Assembly: GCF_018861735.1 (NCBI RefSeq)
Contig: NZ_JAHLEB010000054.1
Location: 1 to 32,367 of the forward strand
Length of the DNA: 32,367 bases
Origin: Clostridium lacusfryxellense
GTDB taxonomy: Bacteria > Bacillota > Clostridia > Clostridiales > Clostridiaceae
Direction: 5' to 3'
The notes under the pieces are model-generated. The model was not told the origin of the DNA. It worked only from the letters and a program-made list of their open reading frames with translations, and made no database searches. Below, one piece after another: positions 1 through 8,537 of the stretch (position 1 is the first letter of the stretch; each line of letters begins with the position of its first letter). The translations under genes and the position numbers were made by a program.

Positions 1-63
1 TTATACTAAAGTAATTGACTGGTTTAACAAAATATTATTTTGCTAAGTTTACCTATTTCTCTG

Positions 64-106
64 TTTAATTTTCAAAGACCAATTTGTTTTGTCATCAAGT
101 GACGAC
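64..106 (-). promoter_or_regulatory. rRNA leader antitermination region (boxB-like hairpin and boxA-like element)
   Basis: Downstream of the promoter the minus-strand transcript has a 6-bp hairpin with an ACUU loop (91-106). It forms fully only in minus-strand RNA, through a G-U pair. It is followed by a boxA-like TGGTCTTTGAAAATTAAA (64-81). A CTTTGAAAA(C/T)TAAA motif ahead of 16S is typical of Firmicute rrn leaders. Positions 1-60 would be the rest of the leader. I see no coding sequence between 1 and 484. Confidence 0.6.
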
Positions 107-113
107 TTCTATT

Positions 114-142
114 ATTTTACTAGGTAATTCTTGTTTTGTCAA
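114..142 (-). promoter_or_regulatory. Strong sigma-A promoter, probably of an rRNA operon
   Basis: On the minus strand there is a consensus -35 TTGACA (137-142), a 17-base spacer and a -10 TAAAAT (114-119). An AT-rich 20-bp perfect palindrome (157-176) lies just upstream and could act as an UP element. The downstream leader has features of rRNA antitermination, so the promoter probably drives a 16S gene lying left of position 1. The promoter match is seen directly; the rRNA assignment is inference because the 16S gene is outside the window. Confidence 0.7.
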
Positions 143-484
143 CATAATTTAAATATCTTTTAAATATATTTAAAAGTAACAAATATTAACTTATTAAACT
201 TTAACTTTATCGACAGCTACTCGCATCGACAAGAAGTATTTTATCATATAATTTTCACTCAATAATTAAGTTTAAAGTAATTAAAATAAGACAGGTTTCG
301 CATTCTTGTATTTATAAACTTTATCGCTATATATCTTGTATTGATACACCAGGATAGTTATTTTTCTAATTCTTACTAACCCCTAATTAATATACACCAC
401 ATGAAACGACTCAAGCAATTTTCATATACACTAAGTATTCTCCTTAACCTGCTATAAATATACTATTTCTATAGCTTTTATTTG

Positions 485-531
485 CAAAAAAAAAGTAATA
501 TCCCTTCTAACTACTTAAAGGTAATATTACT
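485..531 (-). terminator. Rho-independent terminator after bofA
   Basis: In minus-strand RNA an AGTAATAT...ATATTACT stem, extended by CCTT/AAGG pairs, is followed directly by a run of nine U residues. It lies 48 bases past the bofA stop codon and separates the recR cluster from the rRNA promoter. Confidence 0.8.
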
Positions 532-578
532 CTAACCTAAATATATTATTGATATACATCATCATCACTATAATGACA

Positions 579-833
579 CTACATTAATAACTTAAAGATT
601 ATTAAAAATATAACTCCTGGTACCCCTAAAAATCCAGCAATGAGTGCAGATACAGCATTTATAGGTATAAATATATTTACGTATCCTCCTAAAAAATTAA
701 CTAGAAGTAGAAGCACGACACCCAAAACACAATTAAATACTAATTTAGCTAATATTTTTAATGGCCAAGAAAAGAGCTTGACTACAATTACCATTGCAAC
801 TATGCCAATCAAAAAATATAATACAACATCCAT
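579..833 (-). CDS. bofA: BofA-family integral membrane protein (pro-sigma-K processing regulator family)
   Basis: The product is a small protein, almost entirely hydrophobic, with two to three membrane segments and the family's C-terminal G-x-P-G-V pattern (FLGVPGVIFLIIF). In Bacillus, BofA inhibits the SpoIVFB protease that activates sigma-K in the mother cell; the clostridial role is less settled. The ATG at 833 (MDVVLYFLIG) is preferred over an in-frame ATG 27 bases upstream because AAGGGGGA lies 7 bases before it; length is then 84 residues. Position after recR and a DUF2508 gene is the common clostridial order, which supports the call. It is transcribed leftward and ends in a strong terminator. 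Presence of bofA implies an endospore former. Confidence 0.8.
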   Translation of the reverse strand: MDVVLYFLIGIVAMVIVVKLFSWPLKILAKLVFNCVLGVVLLLLVNFLGGYVNIFIPINAVSALIAGFLGVPGVIFLIIFKLLM

Positions 834-941
834 ATTTGGGTCCCCCTTATGTAATTTCAAAATTTATATTCTATTCTATCTCACTAACAATATACTTTTT
901 AACTTTTTAATATATTCTTAATTTACCTTAATAATTTTTCA

Positions 942-1148
942 TTACTTATTAATGGCATCCAATTCCTCAATCATGTAGCTAGCATCAATAGTAATACCCT
1001 TTCTTTTAGCTTCTAATAAAAAGTATATATATCTAGCTTTAGATTGATCCTCTCTATAAATTGCATAATCTATAAGTTTAGGATCATCTGCTACTTGAAA
1101 ATATTGTCTTGCACTTTCCCACTCAACCTTTGCTTCTTCTAACTGCAT
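942..1148 (-). CDS. DUF2508 (YaaL-like) small protein; true start may be 24 codons upstream at an ACG
   Basis: This is a DUF2508 family protein of unknown function, usually found between recR and bofA. Visible family features are the helical E/A-rich N-terminal part and the core DYAIYREDQSKARYIYFLLE. The first ATG gives 68 residues, shorter than I expect for the family (about 80-95). The frame stays open upstream, and an ideal AGGAGG sits 8 bases before an ACG codon at 1218-1220, where ATG would be expected; that reading gives 92 residues. The ATG at 1148 has no good ribosome binding site. So either the start codon mutated from ATG to ACG, or an ACG start is used, or the shorter form is made. 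The AGGAGG also overlaps the end of a 13-bp hairpin. Confidence 0.65.
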   Translation of the reverse strand: MQLEEAKVEWESARQYFQVADDPKLIDYAIYREDQSKARYIYFLLEAKRKGITIDASYMIEELDAINK

Positions 1149-1231
1149 AATAATATCCTTTTGATCTTGCGTATACTTTAGAGTTGAAAATAATATTTCA
1201 ATTATTCTTTTTCTATCCGTAGTAAAAACCT

Positions 1232-1271
1232 CCTGTTTTATGTCTTTTCTTAATTCTTGACATAAAACAGG
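1232..1271 (-). promoter_or_regulatory. Perfect 13-bp inverted repeat between recR and the DUF2508 gene, touching its Shine-Dalgarno sequence
   Basis: CCTGTTTTATGTC (1232-1244) and GACATAAAACAGG (1259-1271) are perfect inverted repeats around a 14-base loop. In minus-strand RNA one arm runs into AGGAGG, so part of the Shine-Dalgarno sequence is inside the stem. The T-rich stretch that follows is short (TTTTT), so it could also be a weak terminator or an mRNA processing and stability hairpin. Which role applies cannot be decided from sequence. Confidence 0.6.
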
Positions 1272-1280
1272 AGTAATATT

Positions 1281-1886
1281 CTATATTTCTTTTCTACCTT
1301 CTAAAGCTTTAGAAAGGGTAACTTCATCTATATACTCTAAATCTCCACCAACTGGAATTCCATGTGCAATTCTTGTAACTTTTGCACCTAATGGTTTTAA
1401 TATTTTAGATATATACATAGCTGTAGCTTCTCCTTCTATGTTTGGATTAGTTGCTACTATTACTTCTTCAACTTCTCCATTAATTCTTCTTATAAGTTCT
1501 CTTAATTTTATATCTTCAGGACCTCGTCCTGCCATTGGTGATATTGTACCATGTAGAACATGATAAACCCCATTAAATTCTCTAACTCTTTCCACTGTCA
1601 TAATATCTTTTGGATTTTCAACTACACATATGATGCTCTTATCCCTATTAGGGTTAGAACAAATTGGACAAGGGTCCGCCTCTGTAAAACTTCCGCATAC
1701 GGAGCAATATTTTATGGTTCCCCTCGCTACAATCAATGCCTGAGCAAACTCCTCCACTTCTTCCTTAGGAAGATTTAACACGAACAAAGCAAGTCTTTGA
1801 GCTGTTTTCTTCCCTATACCTGGGAGTTTTGCAAATTCTTCTATTATTTTTTCTATTGCTACTGGATAAAAATCCAATTTAGTCAC
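1281..1886 (-). CDS. recR: Recombination mediator protein RecR
   Basis: RecR works with RecO (and RecF) to load RecA onto SSB-coated gaps and acts as a DNA clamp. In order the protein shows an N-terminal helix-hairpin-helix ([16 protein letters not shown], about residues 22-37), a zinc finger CxxC...CPIC (residues 60-76), and a Toprim domain with [11 protein letters not shown] and the MAGRGPEDI loop. Its 201 residues match the usual length of about 198. It follows the YbaB gene by 33 bases on the same strand, the standard dnaX-ybaB-recR order. No odd features are visible. Confidence 0.97.
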   Translation of the reverse strand: MTKLDFYPVAIEKIIEEFAKLPGIGKKTAQRLALFVLNLPKEEVEEFAQALIVARGTIKYCSVCGSFTEADPCPICSNPNRDKSIICVVENPKDIMTVERVREFNGVYHVLHGTISPMAGRGPEDIKLRELIRRINGEVEEVIVATNPNIEGEATAMYISKILKPLGAKVTRIAHGIPVGGDLEYIDEVTLSKALEGRKEI

Positions 1887-1919
1887 CTCATAACAATGTA
1901 GTTTTTATGCTACTGTTTA

Positions 1920-2258
1920 TTAAAACATTCCTGGCATGTTCATTCCGCCTGTTAATTTACCCATTTCATTACTAGATTCATCTTCTGCTTTCTTTAGTGC
2001 TTCATTACAAGCACTCATGATTAAATCTTCAAGCATTTCAATATCATCTGGATCTACTACTTCTGGTTTTATCTTTATTTCAATAAGTTGTCTCTTTCCA
2101 TTAGCTACTGCTGTTACTGCACCACCACCAACAGAAGATTCAAATTTTTTATCTCCTAAGTCTTTTTGCATATCTTCCATTTGTTTTTGAAATTTTTGAG
2201 CTTGCTTCATCAAACTATTCATATTTCCACCCATACCTGGAAATCCACCTTTTGCCAT
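1920..2258 (-). CDS. YbaB/EbfC family nucleoid-associated protein
   Basis: This small DNA-binding protein of the YbaB/EbfC family forms dimers that bind DNA and is nearly always encoded between dnaX and recR. The 112-residue sequence has a Gly/Met-rich N-terminus, the helix [14 protein letters not shown], the family core with [21 protein letters not shown], and the acidic helix [19 protein letters not shown] strong AGGAGG-type site (plus strand 2267-2273) precedes the start. It is likely cotranscribed with recR downstream. Confidence 0.95.
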   Translation of the reverse strand: MAKGGFPGMGGNMNSLMKQAQKFQKQMEDMQKDLGDKKFESSVGGGAVTAVANGKRQLIEIKIKPEVVDPDDIEMLEDLIMSACNEALKKAEDESSNEMGKLTGGMNMPGMF

Positions 2259-2385
2259 AATAAATTACCTCCTAATTCTTTTAGTTTAAAATTCAATATT
2301 ATTAAAACCTATCTATATTATTATATACTAATACCTATAATAATTTCCACCAAACAAGTAAATATTTTTTATGTCTAATCCTAGC

Positions 2386-4002
2386 TTATTCATCTAATAC
2401 CTCAACAAGATCTTCTCCAAATGTATCCTTTAATATATCCTCTGGTGATCTAACGTCTTCTTCACCTGACTCTATAGTATATTTTATTTTTACTTGCTCT
2501 TTTAGGGATTCAGAAAATATCTCTTCTATTATATTTCTATTTTCTTCCTTCTCAAGCCTGATTTTGTTGAATGAAAATTGTTTTTCATAACCCAGTTCTA
2601 TTACCCCTCCATCACATGACAGTATTTCTCCTGTCATTAAAGAAGCGTAAATAACCATATGCCTTCGAGCTTTAAACATATCTAAAATATCTTTAAATGA
2701 CTTTTTCACAATCTCTACAGTTAAACTTGAATTATCATTATGTTTTTGCACAGGTCTTATTACTGTTTTTTTATTAACAACACTGTCTTTTCTTTGAGAG
2801 TTCTTCTCAGGATTCCTCGGCGTTACACTTTCACAGGCTACTGTTATTTTTCCTTGTTTTATTATTTCTTCTAATTTGTTTATTCTAGCTAAGAGTACCT
2901 CTTTCGAAGTGTCATACTCTATTTTACACATTTTAATAACTGCAAGTTCCAAATAAATTCTATTTTGTTTACTCCATTTTGCTTGTTCTTGTGCATCTTG
3001 AAGTATCTTAATATTTCTCATAATTTCTTCTACCCTAATTTTAGCTGCTTGCCCTTTTAAGATGTCTATATTTTCACTGGACATGTCTAAGATATCCTCT
3101 ACATTCTCACTCACTTTAGCCATCAAAAGATCTCTCATATGAGTAGTCATATCTTTAATAAACACATATATATCCTTACCACTAAAAACTATTTCATTTA
3201 TAACCTTTATTGCATTTTCAATATTTCTATCTATTATACTGTCAGTTAGTTTTGTAAGACTCTCAGATGTTACAAGTCCTAACATCTCAATAACACTATC
3301 ATATTCAACTTTGCCATCATTCATTGATATGGCTTGATCAAGAACACTTAGTGCATCTCTCATAGCTCCATCAGAAATTCTTGATATTAATTTCAAACTA
3401 TTATCTTCAACTGAAATTCCCTGCTTTAATACTATTTTTCTAAGTCTATCAAATATATCTGAACTTTTTATTCTTTTAAAGTCAAATCTCTGACATCTCG
3501 ATAATATAGTTATTGGTAATTTTTGAGGATCAGTTGTAGCTAATATAAATATTATATTGCTTGGAGGCTCCTCCAGAGTTTTTAAGAAAGCATTAACCGC
3601 TCCTATAGATAACATATGTACCTCATCTATAATATATACTTTATACTTAGCTTCCTGTGGTGGATAAGCAACATCTTCAATTATATCACGAATATTATCT
3701 ACTCCATTATGTGACGCTGCATCAAGTTCTGTAACATCTATTGCTGTTCCCGAATTGATCTTCTTACACATTTCACATTCATTGCAAGGTTCTCCATGAT
3801 CAGAATTTGTACAATTAACTGCTTTAGCTAGTATCTTAGCTGTTGAAGTTTTTCCCGTTCCTCTTGTACCACATAAAAGGTATGCATGGGCTATCCGTTG
3901 TCCATTTATTTGATTTTTTAAAGTTATAGTCACATGCTCTTGCCCTACTACATCTTGAAAAGTTTTTGGTCGCCACTCTCTATACAAAGCTTTATATGCC
4001 AC
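2386..4002 (-). CDS. dnaX: DNA polymerase III subunit tau/gamma
   Basis: DnaX is the ATPase of the clamp loader that places the beta clamp on primed DNA. Visible motifs are the N-terminal YREWRPKTF, Walker A GTRGTGKTST, the zinc-binding cysteines in CTNSDHGEPCNECEMC, Walker B/DExx DEVHML, and the sensor TTDPQKLPITILSRCQRF. The C-terminal third is divergent, as in other tau proteins. I use the GTG at 4002 (MAYKALYREW, 538 residues): AGAGG lies 8 bases upstream, and the first GTG at 4011 overlaps the ribosome binding site. A run of seven A residues occurs in the linker (plus strand 2766-2772), but no canonical in-phase slippery heptamer. It heads the dnaX-ybaB-recR group. Confidence 0.96.
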   Translation of the reverse strand: MAYKALYREWRPKTFQDVVGQEHVTITLKNQINGQRIAHAYLLCGTRGTGKTSTAKILAKAVNCTNSDHGEPCNECEMCKKINSGTAIDVTELDAASHNGVDNIRDIIEDVAYPPQEAKYKVYIIDEVHMLSIGAVNAFLKTLEEPPSNIIFILATTDPQKLPITILSRCQRFDFKRIKSSDIFDRLRKIVLKQGISVEDNSLKLISRISDGAMRDALSVLDQAISMNDGKVEYDSVIEMLGLVTSESLTKLTDSIIDRNIENAIKVINEIVFSGKDIYVFIKDMTTHMRDLLMAKVSENVEDILDMSSENIDILKGQAAKIRVEEIMRNIKILQDAQEQAKWSKQNRIYLELAVIKMCKIEYDTSKEVLLARINKLEEIIKQGKITVACESVTPRNPEKNSQRKDSVVNKKTVIRPVQKHNDNSSLTVEIVKKSFKDILDMFKARRHMVIYASLMTGEILSCDGGVIELGYEKQFSFNKIRLEKEENRNIIEEIFSESLKEQVKIKYTIESGEEDVRSPEDILKDTFGEDLVEVLDE

Positions 4003-4035
4003 AAATTTCACCTCTTTAAATAATAGTATTTCTTA

Positions 4036-4064
4036 AATAAAAAAAGATGCCTTATAGGCATCTT
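4036..4064 (-). terminator. Terminator of the SRP RNA gene
   Basis: AAGATGCC and GGCATCTT form an 8-bp stem around a 5-base loop (4044-4064). In the minus-strand transcript it is followed by UUUUUUUAUUU. It lies just downstream of the SRP RNA and about 34 bases ahead of the dnaX start, so it insulates dnaX from transcription of the RNA gene. Confidence 0.85.
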
Positions 4065-4080
4065 ATAATTCTTTTGTAGA

Positions 4081-4344
4081 CCGTACACCTCGCTTTGATA
4101 AATAAACTATGTGCGTTACCTATATAGTTAGCTCAAACCAGGTTGATCCACGGCACATGGAAGGTTTCACTTACCGCTGCTTCCTTCCGGATCTGACGGG
4201 GTTCATGAATTTCCATTGCGTGGGACCCAGTTATCAACACCACTTATATAGGGCAGCCACACATTTTATAATCTAGGCGAGGAATTCACCCCTGCTGTAG
4301 CGGATTGCAGGTACAGGGCACCGCTAACTCCCCGGCTAGTACGG
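4081..4344 (-). ncRNA. ffs: Signal recognition particle RNA (large Gram-positive scRNA type)
   Basis: The most conserved part is the domain IV hairpin GTCAGATCCGGAAGGAAGC on the minus strand (about 4182-4200), which binds Ffh. The ends CCGTACTAGCC (5') and GGTGTACGG (3') pair, closing a molecule of about 264 bases. This is the long form with an Alu-like domain found in Bacillus and Clostridium, not the short E. coli 4.5S type. It is followed by a clear terminator and preceded closely by tRNA-Ser. Exact ends may be off by a few bases. Confidence 0.93.
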
Positions 4345-4354
4345 AAATATAAAC

Positions 4355-4444
4355 TGGTGGAAAAAGAGGGATTCGAACCCTCGGTAGAGTCGCCCCTACA
4401 CACGCTTTCCAGGCATGCTCCTTAAGCCACTCGGACATCTCTCC
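4355..4444 (-). tRNA. tRNA-Ser (anticodon GGA)
   Basis: The 90-base gene includes an encoded CCA. The acceptor GGAGAGA pairs with TTTTTCC with two G-U pairs. The anticodon loop CTGGAAA gives GGA, reading UCC/UCU. A long type II variable arm and the T-loop GGTTCGAATCC are present. It lies only 10 bases upstream of the SRP RNA and may share its transcript. Confidence 0.95.
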
Positions 4445-4647
4445 ATAAAGTACTTTAAATATTGTATATACACAAGTAGTGTAACATTGATAATTATACT
4501 ATTAATAAATAGTAATTTCAATAGTTATTTGTTAAAACATTATAAAGTTTTTTTAAACATCATTATTCTAATATAGTTCTCAATCTACTTATATATATAC
4601 ATAATATCTATTATTTTAAATTCAAATTTAATAAATTTAATGATAAA

Positions 4648-5418
4648 TTAGTAATTAAAGTGTCTTCTCTTTCTATAATTAATAGCAATGAATATAATCC
4701 ATAATGCAACCCCCGCTAAACTTATAAGCTGCGCCACTCTCATGCCTGCAAACATTAAACTATCTGTTCTTAATCCTTCAATAAAGAATCTTCCTAAAGA
4801 ATATAAGCCGATATATGTAAAAAACACAGTGCCTCTTTTAAGTGTTTTTGTTAATAGATAAAGTAATAATAAGCATACTAACACATTCCATATTGATTCA
4901 TAAAAAAATGTTGGTTGATAATATACTCCATCTATAAGCATTCCACGTTGCACAAAGTCTGGAAATTTACTTATAAACACCTGCGTAACCGGTGCACCGT
5001 GAGCTTCACTATTAAAGAAATTACCCCATCTACCTATAGCTTGCGCAATAATTATAGATGGCGCTGCCACATCCGCATATTTAAGCAAACTCTCTTTTTT
5101 ATATCGTGTATATATTAATGCTGTTATCATTCCAAAAATAATTCCGCCATGAATTGCAAGCCCACCTTGACGTATATTGAATACCTCTATTAAATTATCT
5201 TTATATTGATTAAATTCAAAAATCACATAATAAGCCCTAGCACCAATGATTGCCATAGGGAATGATATTAGTACTATATTTAAAAACTCATCATAATTAA
5301 GATTTTTTAGCCTACAAGTGAAATTTGCCATTATAATTCCAATCATCATTCCAGTTGCAATGAGAATACCATACCATCTAATAGTAAGTCCAAATATATC
5401 AAAAGCTATTGGATCCAT
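4648..5418 (-). CDS. lgt: Prolipoprotein diacylglyceryl transferase
   Basis: Lgt moves a diacylglyceryl group from phosphatidylglycerol to the lipobox cysteine of prolipoproteins in the membrane. The 256-residue protein has about seven hydrophobic segments and the signature [15 protein letters not shown] (about residues 130-144). It also has [12 protein letters not shown] with the conserved histidine, and a C-terminal [17 protein letters not shown] block. Length fits the family. The ATG at 5418 has a GAGGGGAGAGG ribosome binding site. It appears to be a single gene, with about 160 bases of non-coding DNA upstream before the terminator of the fructose operon. Confidence 0.96.
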   Translation of the reverse strand: MDPIAFDIFGLTIRWYGILIATGMMIGIIMANFTCRLKNLNYDEFLNIVLISFPMAIIGARAYYVIFEFNQYKDNLIEVFNIRQGGLAIHGGIIFGMITALIYTRYKKESLLKYADVAAPSIIIAQAIGRWGNFFNSEAHGAPVTQVFISKFPDFVQRGMLIDGVYYQPTFFYESIWNVLVCLLLLYLLTKTLKRGTVFFTYIGLYSLGRFFIEGLRTDSLMFAGMRVAQLISLAGVALWIIFIAINYRKRRHFNY

Positions 5419-5580
5419 AATTAACCTCTCCCCTCTTTATTACACTCTCGCATTGTATCATCACATTTATAGTTAAGATTAATTATACATAATGATCCTC
5501 GATTAATTGTGACTTATTATGGTTAAAAAGTAAAGATAAACATTCAATACTTCTAATTAAATTTTCTATAAATTAATAAA

Positions 5581-5630
5581 ATTCACCCCCTAGTCGCAAA
5601 CTTAAAAACTTTGCTAACTTAGGAGTGAAT
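5581..5630 (-). terminator. Terminator of the fructose operon
   Basis: A long imperfect hairpin has ATTCACTCCTA pairing with TAGGGGGTGAAT and an inner AGC AAA/TTTGC stem. In minus-strand RNA it is followed by UUUUAUUAAUUU. It lies about 60 bases beyond the EIIBC stop codon and between that gene and lgt. Confidence 0.75.
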
Positions 5631-5692
5631 TTCACTTTATCGTAAATAATTGTTGGTGCTTAATAAAATTATCGATCTACATTATTTTTATA

Positions 5693-7053
5693 TTAGCTTT
5701 TAACAACAACATCTTTCTTTAATACTGAAACCATAATACCAGTTACTATTGTACCTGCTACTATTGCAATTATATATCCAACTAAATTAGTAACTGCATG
5801 TGGAATGAATAAAAGGAATATACCACCATGTGGAGCTACTATAGCTGATTTAAATATCATAGATAATGCACCTGCAACTGCAGCACCTACCATTGTTGAA
5901 GGTATTATTTTAAGTGGATCAGCTGCCGCAAATGGTATTGCACCCTCTGTTATAAATGCAAACCCTAAAGCCCAAGCAGACTTTCCTGATTCTCTTTCTT
6001 CTAAAGTAAATTTCTTTTTTGCTATAACTGTGGCAAGTGCTATTCCTAGTGGAGGAGTCATTCCTGCCGCCATTACCGCTGCCATTATCATAGAAGTTTG
6101 TCCCGCTACCAAAGTAGATACTCCGAAAGCGTATGCGGCTTTATTAAATGGTCCACCCATATCAAAAGCCATCATTAAACCAATGATAATTCCAAGAAGT
6201 CCTGCATTTGCTCCATTTAAATTAGTTAACCAAGCTGACATTGCTACATTTATAGCACTTACGGGTTTTCCAATGACAAATATCATTACGAGTCCGACTA
6301 CCAATGTAGATAACACTGGCAATATTATAACTGGCATTAATCCTTGTAATGATTTTGGTAGTTTTATTGTTTTCTTTAAGAAAACTACTGTGTAACCAGC
6401 TAAGAACCCTGCTGCCATCCCACCTAAAAAACCAGCTCCTACTGTTGCAGCAAGTACACCACCAATCATACCTGGTACAATACCCGGTCTATCAGCTATA
6501 GAGAATGCTATAAATCCTGCCAATATTGGATACATAAGACCCATGGCAGCACCACCAATATCCTTTAATGCAGCAGCTATAGAAATGCATATATTCCAAA
6601 AGCAAAAGAAAGTGCAATTAAAATACCTCCCGCAGCTACAAATGGAATCATATAAGAAACACCTGTCATAAGATGCTTATATATACCTTTTTTCTCAACC
6701 TTTTTTTCTTCTTTGTTCTCACTAATATTTTCCGAAACTTTTTTATCTTCTATTTTTATATCTATTGCTTTTTGAATTAGCCCTTTTGCATCCTTAATTG
6801 CATCTTTTACACCGACTTCAATTATAGTCTTCCCTGCAAAACGTTCCTTTGAAACATTAGTATCTGCTGCGATTATTACAACTCTAGCTTCTCTTATATC
6901 AGCGTCTGTTAATTGGTTTTCTGCTCCTACCGATCCTTGAGTTTCTACTTTAATTTCTATTCCCATTTCTTCTCCAGCCATTTGAAGAGCTTCTGCTGCC
7001 ATATAAGTGTGAGCTATTCCTGTTGGACATGAAGTAATTGCTACGAATTTCAT
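5693..7053 (-). pseudogene. fruA: PTS fructose transporter EIIBC, frameshifted by one missing base
   Basis: The membrane component of fructose uptake imports fructose as fructose-1-phosphate. The upstream part (from the ATG at 7053, GGGGGA 7 bases before it) has the EIIB domain with the phosphocysteine in AITSCPTGIAHTYMAAEAL and the first EIIC helix, ending at a stop at 6577. The rest of EIIC (about 283 residues, with [17 protein letters not shown] and a PHGGIFLLF motif) continues in another frame. Adding one T to the TTT run (plus strand AAA, 6583-6585) restores continuous reading through [13 protein letters not shown], giving about 455 residues, the normal EIIBC size. It is therefore a single-base deletion, a base-calling error, or a fresh mutation; the rest of the gene is undecayed. 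Confidence 0.85.
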
Positions 7054-7130
7054 ATACATTCCCCCTACTAATTTGAATTTTTTATTATATTTTTTGTAAC
7101 TTTATAAAAAATATATAAAACATATAATGT

Positions 7131-7577
7131 CTATTTTTGAAGCAATGTTATTATTTCTTCCGGACTATTAGCTTGCATTAAACTATCTCTTAATTCTTTA
7201 TGCATAAGCTTTCTAGAAATTTGGCTTAAAATTTTTAAATGTTCATTACTTGATTCTTCAGGTACTGCTATTAAAAAAAATAAGTGTGATAACTCATCAT
7301 CCATAGACTTATAATCAATGCCTGCTGTGCTTCTTCCAAATAATAATGCTGGCTCTTTAACTCCACTACTTTTACCATGAGGAATAGCTATTCCCATACC
7401 TATACCTGTTGAAAATTCTTTTTCTCTATCCATGACAGCTTTTATATACTTATCTATATCTAATAGCTTACCATCTTCATCTAACATTTTTGCCATTTCA
7501 ATTATTACATCCTCTTTTGTTTTACTAGTAAGTTCAAGTTTAATTAGGTTAACATTTAATAATTCAGTTATATTCAT
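7131..7577 (-). CDS. PTS fructose-specific EIIA component
   Basis: This cytoplasmic phosphotransfer protein carries phosphate from HPr to EIIB. The 148 residues match the EIIA-fructose/mannitol fold (PTS_EIIA_2), with the active histidine in GMGIAIPHGK (about residue 67) and the downstream LFFLIAVPEESSNEHLKILSQI block. It is a stand-alone gene between fruK and the EIIBC gene, so the EIIABC functions are split over two genes here. It starts 16 bases after fruK. Confidence 0.93.
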   Translation of the reverse strand: MNITELLNVNLIKLELTSKTKEDVIIEMAKMLDEDGKLLDIDKYIKAVMDREKEFSTGIGMGIAIPHGKSSGVKEPALLFGRSTAGIDYKSMDDELSHLFFLIAVPEESSNEHLKILSQISRKLMHKELRDSLMQANSPEEIITLLQK

Positions 7578-7593
7578 TTATAATCATCCTTTC

Positions 7594-8523
7594 TTATAGG
7601 TATTTTATTGTTATTTGTTTTTTTAACTTCTCTATGTCTTCAATTCTTCCTGTTTGTGTTCCTTCAGTCATTACATTAGCTGTGCTTGTTGCACATGCAA
7701 GCTTCATAGCTTCTTCAAAGCTATATTTATTCTCCACTGCTATTGCAAGAGCTGCAACCATAGAATCTCCCGCCCCTACTGTGCTTTTAACTTCTACCTT
7801 AATGCCACTTACTTTCGCAACTTTATCACGGCTTATGAATATAGAACCTTCTGACCCTAACGAAATTACAACATATTTTACTCCATACTCTAGTATCTTT
7901 TTAGCAGTTTTTATTACTTCATCTTCACTTTTTATCTCTACACCAAAAGCTTTTTCAAGTTCATCAATATTTGGTTTTACCAGGTAAGGACCAGCTTTAA
8001 TACCGTGCATTAGCATTTCACCATCTGCATCTAATATAACTTTACCACCTTTGCTTTTTACATCCTTAATTATTTCTCCATATATAACACTACTTGTTCC
8101 ACTTGGCACACTTCCTGACAGAACCACTAAAGAATTTTCATCACAATATTTAATGATTTTTTCTTTTATACTAAAAAGGTCGTCTAAAGACAAACTAGGT
8201 CCATTCTCATTTACGTCTGTATGTGTATTATTCACCCTATCGATAATTTTTAAATTAGTCCTAGTTTCATCTTCTACAGGTAAAAAATCATTTTCAATAT
8301 TTGAATCATCTAAATACTCTTTAATTTGCTTTCCACTTCTTCCACCTAAAAAACCTAAAGCTAAGCTTTTATACTTCAATTCTTTAATAACTTTAGATAC
8401 ATTAATACCTTTGCCTCCAACATCAACCCTTGTAGATACACTTCTATTAACATTGCCAATTTTAAATTCGTCTATTTCAATGGTTTTGTCTAAAGCTGGA
8501 TTTAAAGTTACTGTTATTATCAT
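7594..8523 (-). CDS. fruK: 1-phosphofructokinase
   Basis: FruK phosphorylates fructose-1-phosphate to fructose-1,6-bisphosphate, feeding PTS-imported fructose into glycolysis. The 309-residue PfkB-family sugar kinase shows MIITVTLNPALDKTIEID at the N-terminus, the substrate loop VGGKGINVSKV, and the C-terminal catalytic and anion-hole motif STVGAGDSMVAALAI with the Asp base (about residue 250). It begins 14 bases after the regulator gene, and the order regulator-kinase-transporter is the classical fru operon. Confidence 0.95.
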   Translation of the reverse strand: MIITVTLNPALDKTIEIDEFKIGNVNRSVSTRVDVGGKGINVSKVIKELKYKSLALGFLGGRSGKQIKEYLDDSNIENDFLPVEDETRTNLKIIDRVNNTHTDVNENGPSLSLDDLFSIKEKIIKYCDENSLVVLSGSVPSGTSSVIYGEIIKDVKSKGGKVILDADGEMLMHGIKAGPYLVKPNIDELEKAFGVEIKSEDEVIKTAKKILEYGVKYVVISLGSEGSIFISRDKVAKVSGIKVEVKSTVGAGDSMVAALAIAVENKYSFEEAMKLACATSTANVMTEGTQTGRIEDIEKLKKQITIKYL

Positions 8524-8537
8524 TTTCCCACCACCAT

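Noticed and set aside
2766-2772. A7 run in the dnaX linker as a tau/gamma frameshift site
   Set aside because: The run is preceded by T and followed by C, and the AAA AAA codons do not give a canonical in-phase heptamer. Transcriptional slippage remains conceivable but nothing else supports it.
5805-6395. 196-codon plus-strand frame opposite the EIIC gene
   Set aside because: It is the complement of a low-complexity Ala/Gly/Ile-rich membrane protein gene and has no independent start signal; antisense shadow.
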